Positions 1-6,761 of a DNA stretch of 32,779 nucleotides are shown one piece after another. This DNA is from Catenibacterium mitsuoka_A (lineage in GTDB: Bacteria; Bacillota_I; Bacilli_A; Erysipelotrichales; Coprobacillaceae), in NCBI RefSeq assembly GCF_964259225.1, contig NZ_CAXVKN010000023.1; one strand, 5' to 3'. The notes under the pieces are model-generated. The model ran no database searches, was not told where the DNA came from, and was given only the letters and a program-made list of their open reading frames with translations. The translations under genes were made by a program, and so were the position numbers. Each line of letters starts with the position of its first letter. The first letter of the stretch is position 1.

Positions 1-16
1 TTCTACAAGCATTCTA

Positions 17-25
17 ATTATAGCA
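17..25 (-). promoter_or_regulatory. Possible extended -10 promoter firing off the left edge
   Basis: Read on the - strand this is TGC followed by a perfect TATAAT, an extended -10 element. No good -35 box lies 16-18 bp upstream, but extended -10 promoters can work without one. It would drive a gene to the left of the window, which would make bases 1-108 a divergent intergenic region. Confidence 0.35.
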
Positions 26-117
26 TTGCCTGTAACAAATTGCTACTTACCACCCATTTGCAAAAGAGGAGCTTTTTTAATTAAAAATAAGGTATACTTG
101 ATATAGAGGTGATATTC

Positions 118-1233
118 ATGATCAACGATAAAGAGAAAAAAATGATTCAAAGATATTGTATATATCCAAAGATTGCAGTGGTTGCACTCATCTTTTCATT
201 TGTACAATGTGCATTAATAGTACCATTAGAGATGATAGATGATTTAGTATTCCAAAACAAAGGTTTTCAGCCTACAGGGATGTTTACTGCAATAGGATTC
301 GTCATTATATATGTTGTTATATTCTGTTTCTGTGCACTTGCACCTAAGTTTGGAATGAACGGTAATAAATGGAAATCTCTTATACATAGATTAAATGTGA
401 AACAGTCAGAAACAGATTATTCTAAAGAGGTATCTGCTGCTTTGGCGTCACAAGCTGTTGGTCGATTTCTTAAAGAAAGTGATAATGATACTGCAAAGAA
501 TATAGGAAGTGCTATGCAGGTGGCTGGTGCAGTTAGTACAGTCTCTACATCTATAGACATGTTATCTGAAGCGGGAAATAATGCTGAGAATATGGCACAT
601 GCTTATAGAGTCTCTATTCCTGATATTAAAAAACAACTCATTGCCTTTGCGGTTGTCCCAATGCTTATTGTAGTCGGTACTTATATACCTCAATATATAG
701 AGGGAAAGCAGGCAATGGATCAAAGAATCGCAGCTTCCGCACAACAAGTAGAAATAGTAAAAAAGGCATTAGAACCTGTATGTGTAAGAGTACATGCAGA
801 TAATCCAAATGAATCACGAAGTAGATCAAGCTATACTGTTATGGGATATTTAAGAGATTCAGTTGCTACTGATTGTTATGTTCATGTTCAAGTGAATAAT
901 AGTGGTACTATCACCAATATCTCATATGTAGAAAGTGTGGATATTAATAAGAGTTTAGAAGAGAATTTAATGCAGGCAGAAACAGATTTTGCGACATTAC
1001 AAAAGTCTTTTGAGAATCTAAATGTATCCGTATCTAATCCAGAGATATTATCTTATCAGGCTATTCCACAACAATTTAAAGATGAATTTCTAAATGGGAC
1101 ATTTTATAAGAGTATTCGTTTCTATGATCAGGATGCACCTATCAGTTTGTCTTGTTCATTTGATACAGAGACAGAAGATAAGTTTGATGAATATACAAGA
1201 CCTCAGATTCATTTCTTCCTAGGATCAAAATAA
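118..1233 (+). CDS. Unknown membrane protein with three predicted helices
   Basis: I do not recognise this 371-residue protein. The start is the ATG at 118, which sits 5-6 nt after a clear GAGGTGAT ribosome site. An in-frame GTG at 109 lies inside that site and is rejected. Three hydrophobic segments stand out: about residues 17-37, 54-75 and 173-193. Between helices 2 and 3 is a roughly 100-residue stretch rich in Ala, Ser and Gly. After helix 3 come about 180 polar residues with no signature I know. Cysteines occur in the helices and in the tail. A TATACT at 93-98 could be its -10, though it would leave almost no leader. No terminator follows, so the small secreted protein downstream may share its transcript. 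Confidence 0.75.
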   Translation: MINDKEKKMIQRYCIYPKIAVVALIFSFVQCALIVPLEMIDDLVFQNKGFQPTGMFTAIGFVIIYVVIFCFCALAPKFGMNGNKWKSLIHRLNVKQSETDYSKEVSAALASQAVGRFLKESDNDTAKNIGSAMQVAGAVSTVSTSIDMLSEAGNNAENMAHAYRVSIPDIKKQLIAFAVVPMLIVVGTYIPQYIEGKQAMDQRIAASAQQVEIVKKALEPVCVRVHADNPNESRSRSSYTVMGYLRDSVATDCYVHVQVNNSGTITNISYVESVDINKSLEENLMQAETDFATLQKSFENLNVSVSNPEILSYQAIPQQFKDEFLNGTFYKSIRFYDQDAPISLSCSFDTETEDKFDEYTRPQIHFFLGSK

Positions 1234-1240
1234 GCACCTT

Positions 1241-1315
1241 ATGAGTATTAAATTTGAAATAACAGAAGAAAGAGGATGTCTACAGAGACATAATGATGGA
1301 TGGTGGATATCATGA
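1241..1315 (+). CDS. Possible 24-codon ORF coupled to the next gene
   Basis: The ORF opens at ATG 1241 and its TGA overlaps the ATG at 1312 of the next gene in the ATGA style of translational coupling. The peptide starts MSIKFEITEERGCL and ends in a Gly-Trp-Trp stretch. The opening resembles, from memory, the N-terminus of PC4/YdbC-type DNA-binding proteins (K-F-E-I-x-E...L...G-W), but the rest of such a domain is absent. No good ribosome site precedes it. It may be a leader peptide, a gene remnant or chance. Confidence 0.22.
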   Translation: MSIKFEITEERGCLQRHNDGWWIS

Positions 1316-1716
1316 AAAAGATGAGCATATTAGTTATTATGTTGGTGTTGTTGGGTGTGTATTGTTTCACTTCTAATAAAAAGAACTTAGATCTGCCAGA
1401 TGCATCTAAGGTGGAATTTGGACATGTACATGGTGGTGCGATGACTACTGTCTATGAATGTGATCAAAATAAAGTATCTTCTTTAATTAAAGATATAGAA
1501 GAAAAGTCATCTTATTCAAAAGAATCAGTAAATGATAACCCAAATGGTGTTGATTATATCAAGATGAAAATGGATACAAAGACATATTATGTCTATGAAA
1601 GAAATGGAAAGACTTATATAGAAGAACCTTATAATGGAATATGGAAGATTCCTTCTGACTTATATAAGAGTATTAAGAATAATAAAGATAAGCTGATTGT
1701 AGAGTATAAAGATTAA
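1312..1716 (+). CDS. Small secreted or membrane-anchored protein, DUF5301-like
   Basis: The protein has 134 residues from the ATG at 1312, which follows GGTGGAT at 5 nt; an in-frame ATG at 1300 has a poorer site. Residues 1-20 are Lys-Lys then strongly hydrophobic, a signal peptide or anchor. Cys18 lies near its end, but the preceding residues (G-V-Y) do not make a good lipobox. The mature part includes LPDASKVE, a SVNDNP-like stretch and YIEEPYNGIWKI. This pattern matches my memory of DUF5301 domains found in Firmicute secreted proteins. Function is unknown. It lies 78 nt after the membrane protein gene with no terminator between, so the two may be co-transcribed. Confidence 0.65.
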   Translation: MKKMSILVIMLVLLGVYCFTSNKKNLDLPDASKVEFGHVHGGAMTTVYECDQNKVSSLIKDIEEKSSYSKESVNDNPNGVDYIKMKMDTKTYYVYERNGKTYIEEPYNGIWKIPSDLYKSIKNNKDKLIVEYKD

Positions 1717-1734
1717 TATAGTTTTAAACTATAT
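1716..1734. repeat. Perfect AT-rich palindrome after the DUF5301-like gene
   Basis: Nine-base arms (ATATAGTTT and its complement) flank a single central T. The palindrome begins on the last base of the stop codon of the preceding gene. There is no U-tract after it, so a Rho-independent terminator is unlikely. It lies about 20 bp upstream of the -35 of the methyltransferase gene and could be a protein-binding dyad or simply AT-rich sequence. Confidence 0.4.
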
Positions 1735-1755
1735 ATAACTGTATATTATATGTAT

Positions 1756-1784
1756 TTCTCAATGGTGAAGGTGGTTGTTATAAT
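1756..1784 (+). promoter_or_regulatory. Promoter of the MetE-like gene
   Basis: TTCTCA (1756-1761, four of six matches to TTGACA) is followed after 17 bp by a perfect TATAAT (1779-1784). Transcription would start near 1791, leaving a leader of about 20 nt. That is too short for a SAM riboswitch or T-box, so neither controls this gene here. Confidence 0.55.
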
Positions 1785-1812
1785 ACAATCACAAACCAAG
1801 GAGGAATAAGAA

Positions 1813-2922
1813 ATGGAAAATGTACCTTTTAGATATGATTTTGTAGGAAGTTTTTTAAGACCACAGGCACTCAAGGATGCGAAAGAGGCATTGGATAACG
1901 GAAAGCTATCTCAAGAAGATTATGATCATATTGTGGATGAAGAAGTTGTAAAAGTAGTAAAAAAACAGAAGGAATTAGGATACCATGTGATCACTGATGG
2001 AGAATTCAGAAGAACATTCTGGCATTTAGATTTCATGTGGGGATTTGAAGGTGTTGAACATAAGAATACTGGTAATGGTGTAAGATTTAATGGTGAACTT
2101 GCAGTATTAGATGATACTTATCTTGTAGGTAAGATTAAGGCAAAAGCACATCCTTTTGTGGAATACTTTAAGTTTTTAAAACAGTTTGAAGATGAAAATA
2201 CAGTGGCTAAGTATACTATTCCAGCCCCTGCACAGACATTCCAGCAGATGATTGTACCTGCTAACTTTGAAACTACAAAAAAGTTTTATGCCACAAATGA
2301 AGAACTCATTCATGATATTGGTGTGGCTTATCAGGACGTCATTAAACAGTTCTATGATGCAGGATGTCGCAATCTACAGTTAGATGACTGTACTTGGGGT
2401 GCGATTGTAGGAGATGCCGCAAAACAGAGATATGAATCTTTAGGAATTGATTTAGAAGAAGTAAAGACTGAATTACTTGCAGTCAATAACCTTGCATTAG
2501 AAAACAAACCAGAAGATATGGTGATTACATCACATATCTGTCGTGGTAATTACCATTCTACATTCTTTGCGAAAGGTCCTTATAATTCTGTCGCTGATTA
2601 TGTATTTGCGAAAGAAAATGTGGATGCTTTATATCTAGAATATGATGATGAAAGATCTGGAGGATTTGCACCTCTCGCAAAAGTATCAAAAGATAAGAAG
2701 GTTGTATTAGGGTTGATTACAACTAAGACACCTGAATTAGAAGATAAAGAAACAGTGATTAAGAGAATTCATGAAGCAGCTAAATTTATTCCACTAGATA
2801 GACTCTATTTAAGTCCACAATGTGGATTCGCATCATGTGCGATTGGCAATAAACTCACTGAAGAACAACAGTGGGCTAAATTAAAATTAGTCAAAGAAAT
2901 TGCGGAAGAGGTATGGGGATAA
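1813..2922 (+). CDS. MetE C-terminal-domain methyltransferase (YxjG/YxjH-like)
   Basis: This 369-residue protein is the size of the catalytic half of cobalamin-independent methionine synthase and lacks the N-terminal half of full MetE. Such stand-alone proteins (YxjG/YxjH in Bacillus) are thought to move a methyl group to homocysteine or a related thiol in the cytoplasm. The expected zinc ligands are present: His241 and Cys243 (HICRGN), Glu277 (YLEYD) and Cys337 (PQCGFAS). The N-terminal VGSFLRP and the TDGEFRR near residue 61 are also typical. The start follows AAGGAGG at 8 nt. It has its own promoter and strong terminator, so it is a single-gene unit. The methyl donor and exact acceptor cannot be read from the sequence. 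Confidence 0.88.
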   Translation: MENVPFRYDFVGSFLRPQALKDAKEALDNGKLSQEDYDHIVDEEVVKVVKKQKELGYHVITDGEFRRTFWHLDFMWGFEGVEHKNTGNGVRFNGELAVLDDTYLVGKIKAKAHPFVEYFKFLKQFEDENTVAKYTIPAPAQTFQQMIVPANFETTKKFYATNEELIHDIGVAYQDVIKQFYDAGCRNLQLDDCTWGAIVGDAAKQRYESLGIDLEEVKTELLAVNNLALENKPEDMVITSHICRGNYHSTFFAKGPYNSVADYVFAKENVDALYLEYDDERSGGFAPLAKVSKDKKVVLGLITTKTPELEDKETVIKRIHEAAKFIPLDRLYLSPQCGFASCAIGNKLTEEQQWAKLKLVKEIAEEVWG

Positions 2923-2946
2923 GAACTTCGAAAGAAGTTCTTTTTT
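2923..2946 (+). terminator. Terminator of the MetE-like gene
   Basis: A 7-bp stem, GAACTTC paired with GAAGTTC, has a GAAA tetraloop and runs into six Ts. It begins on the base after the TAA stop. Confidence 0.92.
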
Positions 2947-2954
2947 CATATATA

Positions 2955-2982
2955 AAAAGAAGTAAGATCACTCTTACTTCTT
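2955..2982 (-). terminator. Terminator of the small-protein/EFR1 unit
   Basis: On the - strand an 11-bp stem (AAGAAGTAAGA and complement, 2957-2982) with a 4-nt loop is followed by Ts. Its upstream arm contains the first two bases of the stop triplet at 2981-2983. It lies back to back with the + strand terminator, so the convergent units are insulated from each other. Confidence 0.85.
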
Positions 2983-3220
2983 ACATCATCGAACAGCCGC
3001 CTCTGTTGCCACCACGTTTATCATCTACTTCATAGTGGGCATTGAATTCTCTGTTGATTTCATCTAATTCTTTTAAACCATCAATATACGCATCATACAT
3101 AGAAATGATTCCCTGTGAACAACCATCACATAAACCATCTACTATACCTAATGCATCATTCACAATTTGTTCTCTCTGTTCTCTTGTTGTATTCTTGATT
3201 AAAATATCTTCTTTGATCAT
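2981..3220 (-). CDS. Small Cys-containing protein coupled to EFR1 ferredoxin
   Basis: This is a 79-residue soluble protein of unknown function. It carries CDGC at residues 31-34, within GLCDGCSQG, and a third Cys near the end in a GGNRGGCSMM tail. A middle segment (YDAYIDGLKELDEINREF) looks helical and amphipathic. I recall similar small proteins beside EFR1-type genes in gut Firmicutes, but no assigned role. Its ATG overlaps the stop of the EFR1 gene (ATGA, 3217-3220), which argues for translational coupling and a shared job. The ribosome site is a weak GGGGG. The CxxC could bind a metal, or act as a redox thiol; neither is shown. Confidence 0.75.
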   Translation of the reverse strand: MIKEDILIKNTTREQREQIVNDALGIVDGLCDGCSQGIISMYDAYIDGLKELDEINREFNAHYEVDDKRGGNRGGCSMM

Positions 3221-3924
3221 AGTAACCCCCTGTATTGTCCTTTGTCCTTATTTTTAAATCTAATTGCATTCACAGGACAATGATGTAAACATCTTAAACA
3301 CATCATACACTGTTCTTTCTTGAATGTCACATGATCTTTGATTTCTATCGCCTGTTCAGGACATTCTTTGGCACATAAGCCACAATGAATACAAGATTCA
3401 TCAATGGTTAAGTTATCTGTTTTTCTTACCTGTTTATATTGAAACGAACAGGCCTTATTAATAAAAACTGGAACTGTTCCTTTCAAGTAGTCCCCTATTC
3501 TTCTTTCCTTGATCTGTGTAATGATTTCTTCTATTTGAGGATCTATTTGAGATTCTATCTTTTCATTTTTAGATGCATCATACATAGGAATATATGTATC
3601 CACCATTTTTACACCATACATAGCATAAAAACCTGTTCCCTTCTTCTGCATGATCTTGTTGGCCTCTTTTCCAATATTACCTGGTTTACCACCATAAGTG
3701 ACGACTAGATAAAAATAAGACTTAGAAGAAACAGACAATCTTTCTAAGAAATCCTTCACAATATCAGGTAATCCAAAGAAATAAACAGGTGTGACTATAC
3801 CAATCATTTCATCCTGTTTAATACCTTGAGCTGATTCAATAGATTGCATTGTATCCTGTAAGGACTTTGAAAGTACTTCTGCCACATAGTGACTATTTCC
3901 TGTTCCACTAAAATAATAAATCAT
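3217..3924 (-). CDS. EFR1-type flavodoxin/ferredoxin fusion protein
   Basis: This 235-residue protein joins an N-terminal flavodoxin-like domain (about 1-150) to a C-terminal double [4Fe-4S] ferredoxin. The FMN phosphate loop is FSGTGNS at residues 5-11. Cluster cysteines are C178, C181, C184, C188 and C206, C209, C212, C216, each set followed by the usual Pro. It should carry electrons between FMN and two iron-sulphur clusters in the cytoplasm of an anaerobe; its partners are unknown. I chose the ATG at 3924, which follows AAAGGAG at about 7 nt. An ATG ten codons upstream falls inside the terminator of the upstream gene. The gene overlaps the small Cys protein by 4 nt. Confidence 0.88.
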   Translation of the reverse strand: MIYYFSGTGNSHYVAEVLSKSLQDTMQSIESAQGIKQDEMIGIVTPVYFFGLPDIVKDFLERLSVSSKSYFYLVVTYGGKPGNIGKEANKIMQKKGTGFYAMYGVKMVDTYIPMYDASKNEKIESQIDPQIEEIITQIKERRIGDYLKGTVPVFINKACSFQYKQVRKTDNLTIDESCIHCGLCAKECPEQAIEIKDHVTFKKEQCMMCLRCLHHCPVNAIRFKNKDKGQYRGLL

Positions 3925-3938
3925 AGTTTTCTCCTTTG

Positions 3939-3965
3939 AAAAAAGGAAACGCATTGCGTTTCCTT
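3939..3965 (-). terminator. Terminator of the SDR gene, in front of EFR1
   Basis: A 10-bp stem (AAGGAAACGC and its complement, 3943-3965) with a 3-nt loop is followed on the - strand by six Ts. The upstream arm includes part of the SDR stop codon (3964-3966). The EFR1 ribosome site starts just after the T-tract, so any transcript reaching EFR1 from the SDR must read through this element. Confidence 0.88.
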
Positions 3966-4764
3966 ATGGTCTCATTCCTAATCCACCTTCAAGAGTGATT
4001 GTTTCACCAGTCATATATTTGAAGTCTGGAGAAGTTAATTGTACAACAACACGTCCGATTTCTTTTTCATTGTCACCAAAATGTCCCATAGGTGGTGTAT
4101 GAACATTGGCCTTGAAAGCTTCTGGATAAGCTTTTTCAAACTTTTCAAGCTGCGCAGTCCAAGCAAGTGGGCATACAACGTTTACGTTGATACCATCTGC
4201 AGCCCATTCAGTTGCAGCAACACGTGTTAAACCACGGATACCTTCTTTTGCAGCAGCATAAGAGCACTGACCTTTGTTTCCGAATAATCCAGCACCAGAT
4301 GCGAAGTTGATGACTGAACCTTTAGTTTCTTTTAAGTATGGATAACATGCTTTCATATAATAGAATGCTGCATATAATCCTGAATACATAGCTAAATCAA
4401 ACTGTTCTGTAGTATGTTCTGCAAGAGATACACCAGATGCACTTGCCTGTGCATTATTGACTAATGCATCAATATGACCAAACTTTTCAATTGCCTTTTC
4501 AACAACTGCTTTTACTACTGCTTCATTATCAGCACCTGCATTCACATCAGCCTGTACTGGAAGAACTTCTACATTATAAAGTCTTTCAATTTCTTCTTTT
4601 GCATCTTCTAGTTTCTTTAGGTTACGTCCAGTGATGACAATATTTGCCCCTTCTTTCGCAAATGCTGTTACGATACCATAACCAATTGAACCACATGTAC
4701 CATCTTCAAGTACTGCACGTCCACCACCAGTCACAATGACAGTCTTACCTTCTAAAAAGCCCAT
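3964..4764 (-). CDS. Short-chain dehydrogenase with extended glycine loop
   Basis: This is a 266-residue NAD(P)-dependent oxidoreductase of the SDR superfamily. Visible elements are TGGG at 12-15, a stretched nucleotide loop ending in G25-S-I-G-Y-G30, NNAQ at 103-106, catalytic Ser156 and the Tyr169-x3-Lys173 pair. The loop between TGGG and GxxxG is about ten residues longer than usual. From memory the overall sequence resembles gut 20-beta-hydroxysteroid dehydrogenases (the DesE group), but that is not verified and a generic hydroxyacyl or keto substrate is possible. The start follows GAAGG at 8-9 nt. It has its own promoter at 4806-4836 and its own terminator. The EFR1 pair lies directly downstream. 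Confidence 0.85.
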   Translation of the reverse strand: MGFLEGKTVIVTGGGRAVLEDGTCGSIGYGIVTAFAKEGANIVITGRNLKKLEDAKEEIERLYNVEVLPVQADVNAGADNEAVVKAVVEKAIEKFGHIDALVNNAQASASGVSLAEHTTEQFDLAMYSGLYAAFYYMKACYPYLKETKGSVINFASGAGLFGNKGQCSYAAAKEGIRGLTRVAATEWAADGINVNVVCPLAWTAQLEKFEKAYPEAFKANVHTPPMGHFGDNEKEIGRVVVQLTSPDFKYMTGETITLEGGLGMRP

Positions 4765-4805
4765 ATTATTTACCTTCTTTCTTTTAATTTAAAAGCGTTA
4801 ATATA

Positions 4806-4836
4806 ATTATACATGAATCAATCATAAATGTGTAAA
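4806..4836 (-). promoter_or_regulatory. Promoter of the SDR gene
   Basis: On the - strand TTTACA (4831-4836) and a perfect TATAAT (4806-4811) are 19 bp apart, slightly long. Transcription would start near 4799, leaving a leader of about 35 nt before the SDR start. Confidence 0.5.
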
Positions 4837-4849
4837 AATATGATATTTA

Positions 4850-5899
4850 TTAATTAATTCCTTTGTCTATTTCATTCTTATTTGGAATGCTGAACATTTC
4901 ATTACTGATGATATTTTCAGGATCATCCACACCCTGATTCAACAACATGATCAGTGATACCCAGACAAAGATATCATAAGGGTTGAAATACTTATTCTTT
5001 TCTAGGAAACGGAGCTTTGACTGCGCAAAGTTTACGATGTTATCTCTATTTTCTATAATAAATTCATCGAGTTCATGAACATACATATAGCCTAGATTAT
5101 GAAATCTTTTTACAACTCTCAATTCAGATATAATATACGGTTCTTCCTTAACTGAGATATTAAACTGTTTGCAGATGATCTGTGTTAATTCACTCATAAT
5201 AGGAGAATCATGATAATAAGTCATGAGAGAGTTATAGTTCAAGTCTGTCTTTAACACCTTCTCTATATGATCAATACCCCTATTGTATTCTTCTATATCA
5301 TCTCTTATATTCACAAATTCTTCATCTAGAATTTCTAGAGTCGCACTCAGTCTTGTGAGTCTTCTACGAATATCCTTAGGAATTTCATATTGTGACTTAT
5401 AACCTAGACCATGTTCTACTTCAGCCCAAGAATGCTGGAGAATAGTTCTAATCTGTATTTCAAAGACAATATGACGATAATCTGAGTATTCAATCATATT
5501 CAGTCTTGCTTCATTATATTTCACTAATAAATGAAGAGAGTTATAACCGAAATCAATACGGTCATCATAGTTCTTCTTTCTCTTATCATTGTATTCCACA
5601 ATATCAAAATTCTGTTTAATTAGTTTATATATGACATCAATATCTGATTCAAACAATGTAATAATACGACAAGCAACGATATCTGTAATATCATTAACAT
5701 CCTTGTACTTATGTTTTAAACAGATCTTACGTCTTAATGCATCTTCTGTTTTAATACGTATCGCAAAATTAGAAATCTTTATATTATTCTTTGTAATGAT
5801 ATTTTCAATAATATCTGTAATATCATGTTTTAATGAACGATAAAGACTCTGATTGTCATAATATTGCTGGATGATATGATTTTCGATTCTTTTATCCAT
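4850..5899 (-). CDS. RelA/SpoT synthetase-domain protein with unassigned C-terminal part
   Basis: The protein has 349 residues. About 1-200 form a RelA/SpoT nucleotidyltransferase domain: R48-x-K50 with K58 (ATP site pattern), D73 in ITDIVACRI (metal), Y119 in DFGYNSLH (guanine stacking) and E147 in FEIQIRT, then WAEVEHGLGYK. All key residues of a (p)ppGpp synthetase appear intact. There is no HD hydrolase domain. Residues about 200-349 are helical with no TGS, ACT or zinc-finger motif that I can see. It could be a small alarmone synthetase or a member of the toxic SAS branch, but no antitoxin gene is adjacent. The start follows GAGGTG at 7 nt. No convincing hairpin follows the stop. Confidence 0.82.
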   Translation of the reverse strand: MDKRIENHIIQQYYDNQSLYRSLKHDITDIIENIITKNNIKISNFAIRIKTEDALRRKICLKHKYKDVNDITDIVACRIITLFESDIDVIYKLIKQNFDIVEYNDKRKKNYDDRIDFGYNSLHLLVKYNEARLNMIEYSDYRHIVFEIQIRTILQHSWAEVEHGLGYKSQYEIPKDIRRRLTRLSATLEILDEEFVNIRDDIEEYNRGIDHIEKVLKTDLNYNSLMTYYHDSPIMSELTQIICKQFNISVKEEPYIISELRVVKRFHNLGYMYVHELDEFIIENRDNIVNFAQSKLRFLEKNKYFNPYDIFVWVSLIMLLNQGVDDPENIISNEMFSIPNKNEIDKGIN

Positions 5900-5916
5900 C
5901 TTTTACACCTCTTAAC

Positions 5917-5932
5917 TATCATATATATGATA
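5917..5932. promoter_or_regulatory. 16-bp perfect palindrome upstream of the RelA/SpoT gene
   Basis: TATCATATATATGATA is its own reverse complement. It lies 18 nt upstream of the RelA/SpoT start and next to its ribosome site. Any promoter in the 52-bp gap must overlap it, with TATCAT or TATGAT as possible -10 elements. It could be an operator, or AT-rich promoter DNA that is palindromic by chance. Confidence 0.4.
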
Positions 5933-5951
5933 CATTAACTTAATATGAAGA

Positions 5952-5980
5952 AAAAGCGAAAGATTAATTCTTTCGCTTTT
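5952..5980 (-). terminator. Terminator of the ctpA-lgt operon
   Basis: On the - strand a 12-bp stem (AAAAGCGAAAGA and its complement) with a 5-nt loop ends in Ts. The upstream arm is formed by the last codons of lgt, and the stop (5964-5966) falls in the loop. Confidence 0.88.
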
Positions 5981-6758
5981 GATAGTTTCTTAAGTAATAT
6001 ATACCAGCAACACCCACAACAATAAATACTATAGATGTGAGTTGGGCCATACGGATAGGACCTAACATAAGTGAGTCTGTACGTAATCCTTCCACAAAGA
6101 ATCTCACAATACCATAACCGATAAAGTAAGAGAAGAACTGTTCACCTGTGCATTGTGCTTTCTTCTTGACTACAAGAATAATCACAAGAAAGACAATCAA
6201 ATTCCCCACTGATTCATAAAGAAATGTAGGGTGATGGTATGCCCCCTCAATATACATATTATTAATAATAAATTGAGGAAGATGTAATAGTTTGAGGAAG
6301 TTTAAAGAAACAGCTGAACCAAATGCTTCATGGTTAAAGAAGTTTCCCCAGCGACCACATGCCTGCGCAATGAGTACACCTGGCATAATTGCATCTCCTG
6401 CCACAAAGAACGGGATATCCTTCTTTTTAAAGAAGTAATAGCTATAAATGAGTGCGGCTATGATTCCACCTTGTATCGCAAGCCCACCATGCCATATCGC
6501 AATAATTTCTTCAGGATGAGACATATAGAGTTCTTTCCACATGAAGATAACATACCAGATGCGGGCACCAATGATCCCTGTCATGAGTACTCCAAAGAAG
6601 TAATCTGATAAAATTTCAGAACTATAGCCTAATTTCTTAAAATTATACTGACCTAGCATATAGGCAATAAATGCACCAATAATGATACATACTGCATACA
6701 TATGAATCTGCAAACCACCGATTTTAAGAAATATATTATATTCTGGAAAGAATTGCAT
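5964..6758 (-). CDS. lgt: Prolipoprotein diacylglyceryl transferase
   Basis: Lgt moves diacylglycerol from phosphatidylglycerol to the lipobox Cys of prolipoproteins in the membrane. The 264-residue protein is of normal length and has about seven hydrophobic segments. The family signature GRWGNFFNHEAFG is at 135-147, and HGGLAIQGG at 90-98 is also diagnostic. It is the last gene of the ctpA operon. Its ATG lies 3 nt after the hprK stop, and its ribosome site (CAGGTG) is inside the last hprK codons, so its translation probably depends on hprK. The hprK-lgt order is common in Firmicutes. Confidence 0.96.
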   Translation of the reverse strand: MQFFPEYNIFLKIGGLQIHMYAVCIIIGAFIAYMLGQYNFKKLGYSSEILSDYFFGVLMTGIIGARIWYVIFMWKELYMSHPEEIIAIWHGGLAIQGGIIAALIYSYYFFKKKDIPFFVAGDAIMPGVLIAQACGRWGNFFNHEAFGSAVSLNFLKLLHLPQFIINNMYIEGAYHHPTFLYESVGNLIVFLVIILVVKKKAQCTGEQFFSYFIGYGIVRFFVEGLRTDSLMLGPIRMAQLTSIVFIVVGVAGIYYLRNYQKRKN

Positions 6759-6761
6759 AAC

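Noticed and set aside
64..77. Short hairpin AAAAG...CTTTT followed by Ts as a terminator
   Set aside because: The stem is 5 bp of nearly all A-T pairs, too weak to claim.
1..84. Open frame on the + strand from the first base to a stop at 82-84, possibly the tail of an upstream gene
   Set aside because: Only 27 codons, with no family signature. A good extended -10 on the other strand at 17-25 suggests this is intergenic.
1785..1812. SAM riboswitch or T-box in front of the MetE-like gene
   Set aside because: The predicted leader is only about 20 nt.
4853..4880. Hairpin after the RelA/SpoT gene as a terminator
   Set aside because: Only a short, all A-T dyad lies near 4835-4850 with a brief T run; not strong enough to list.
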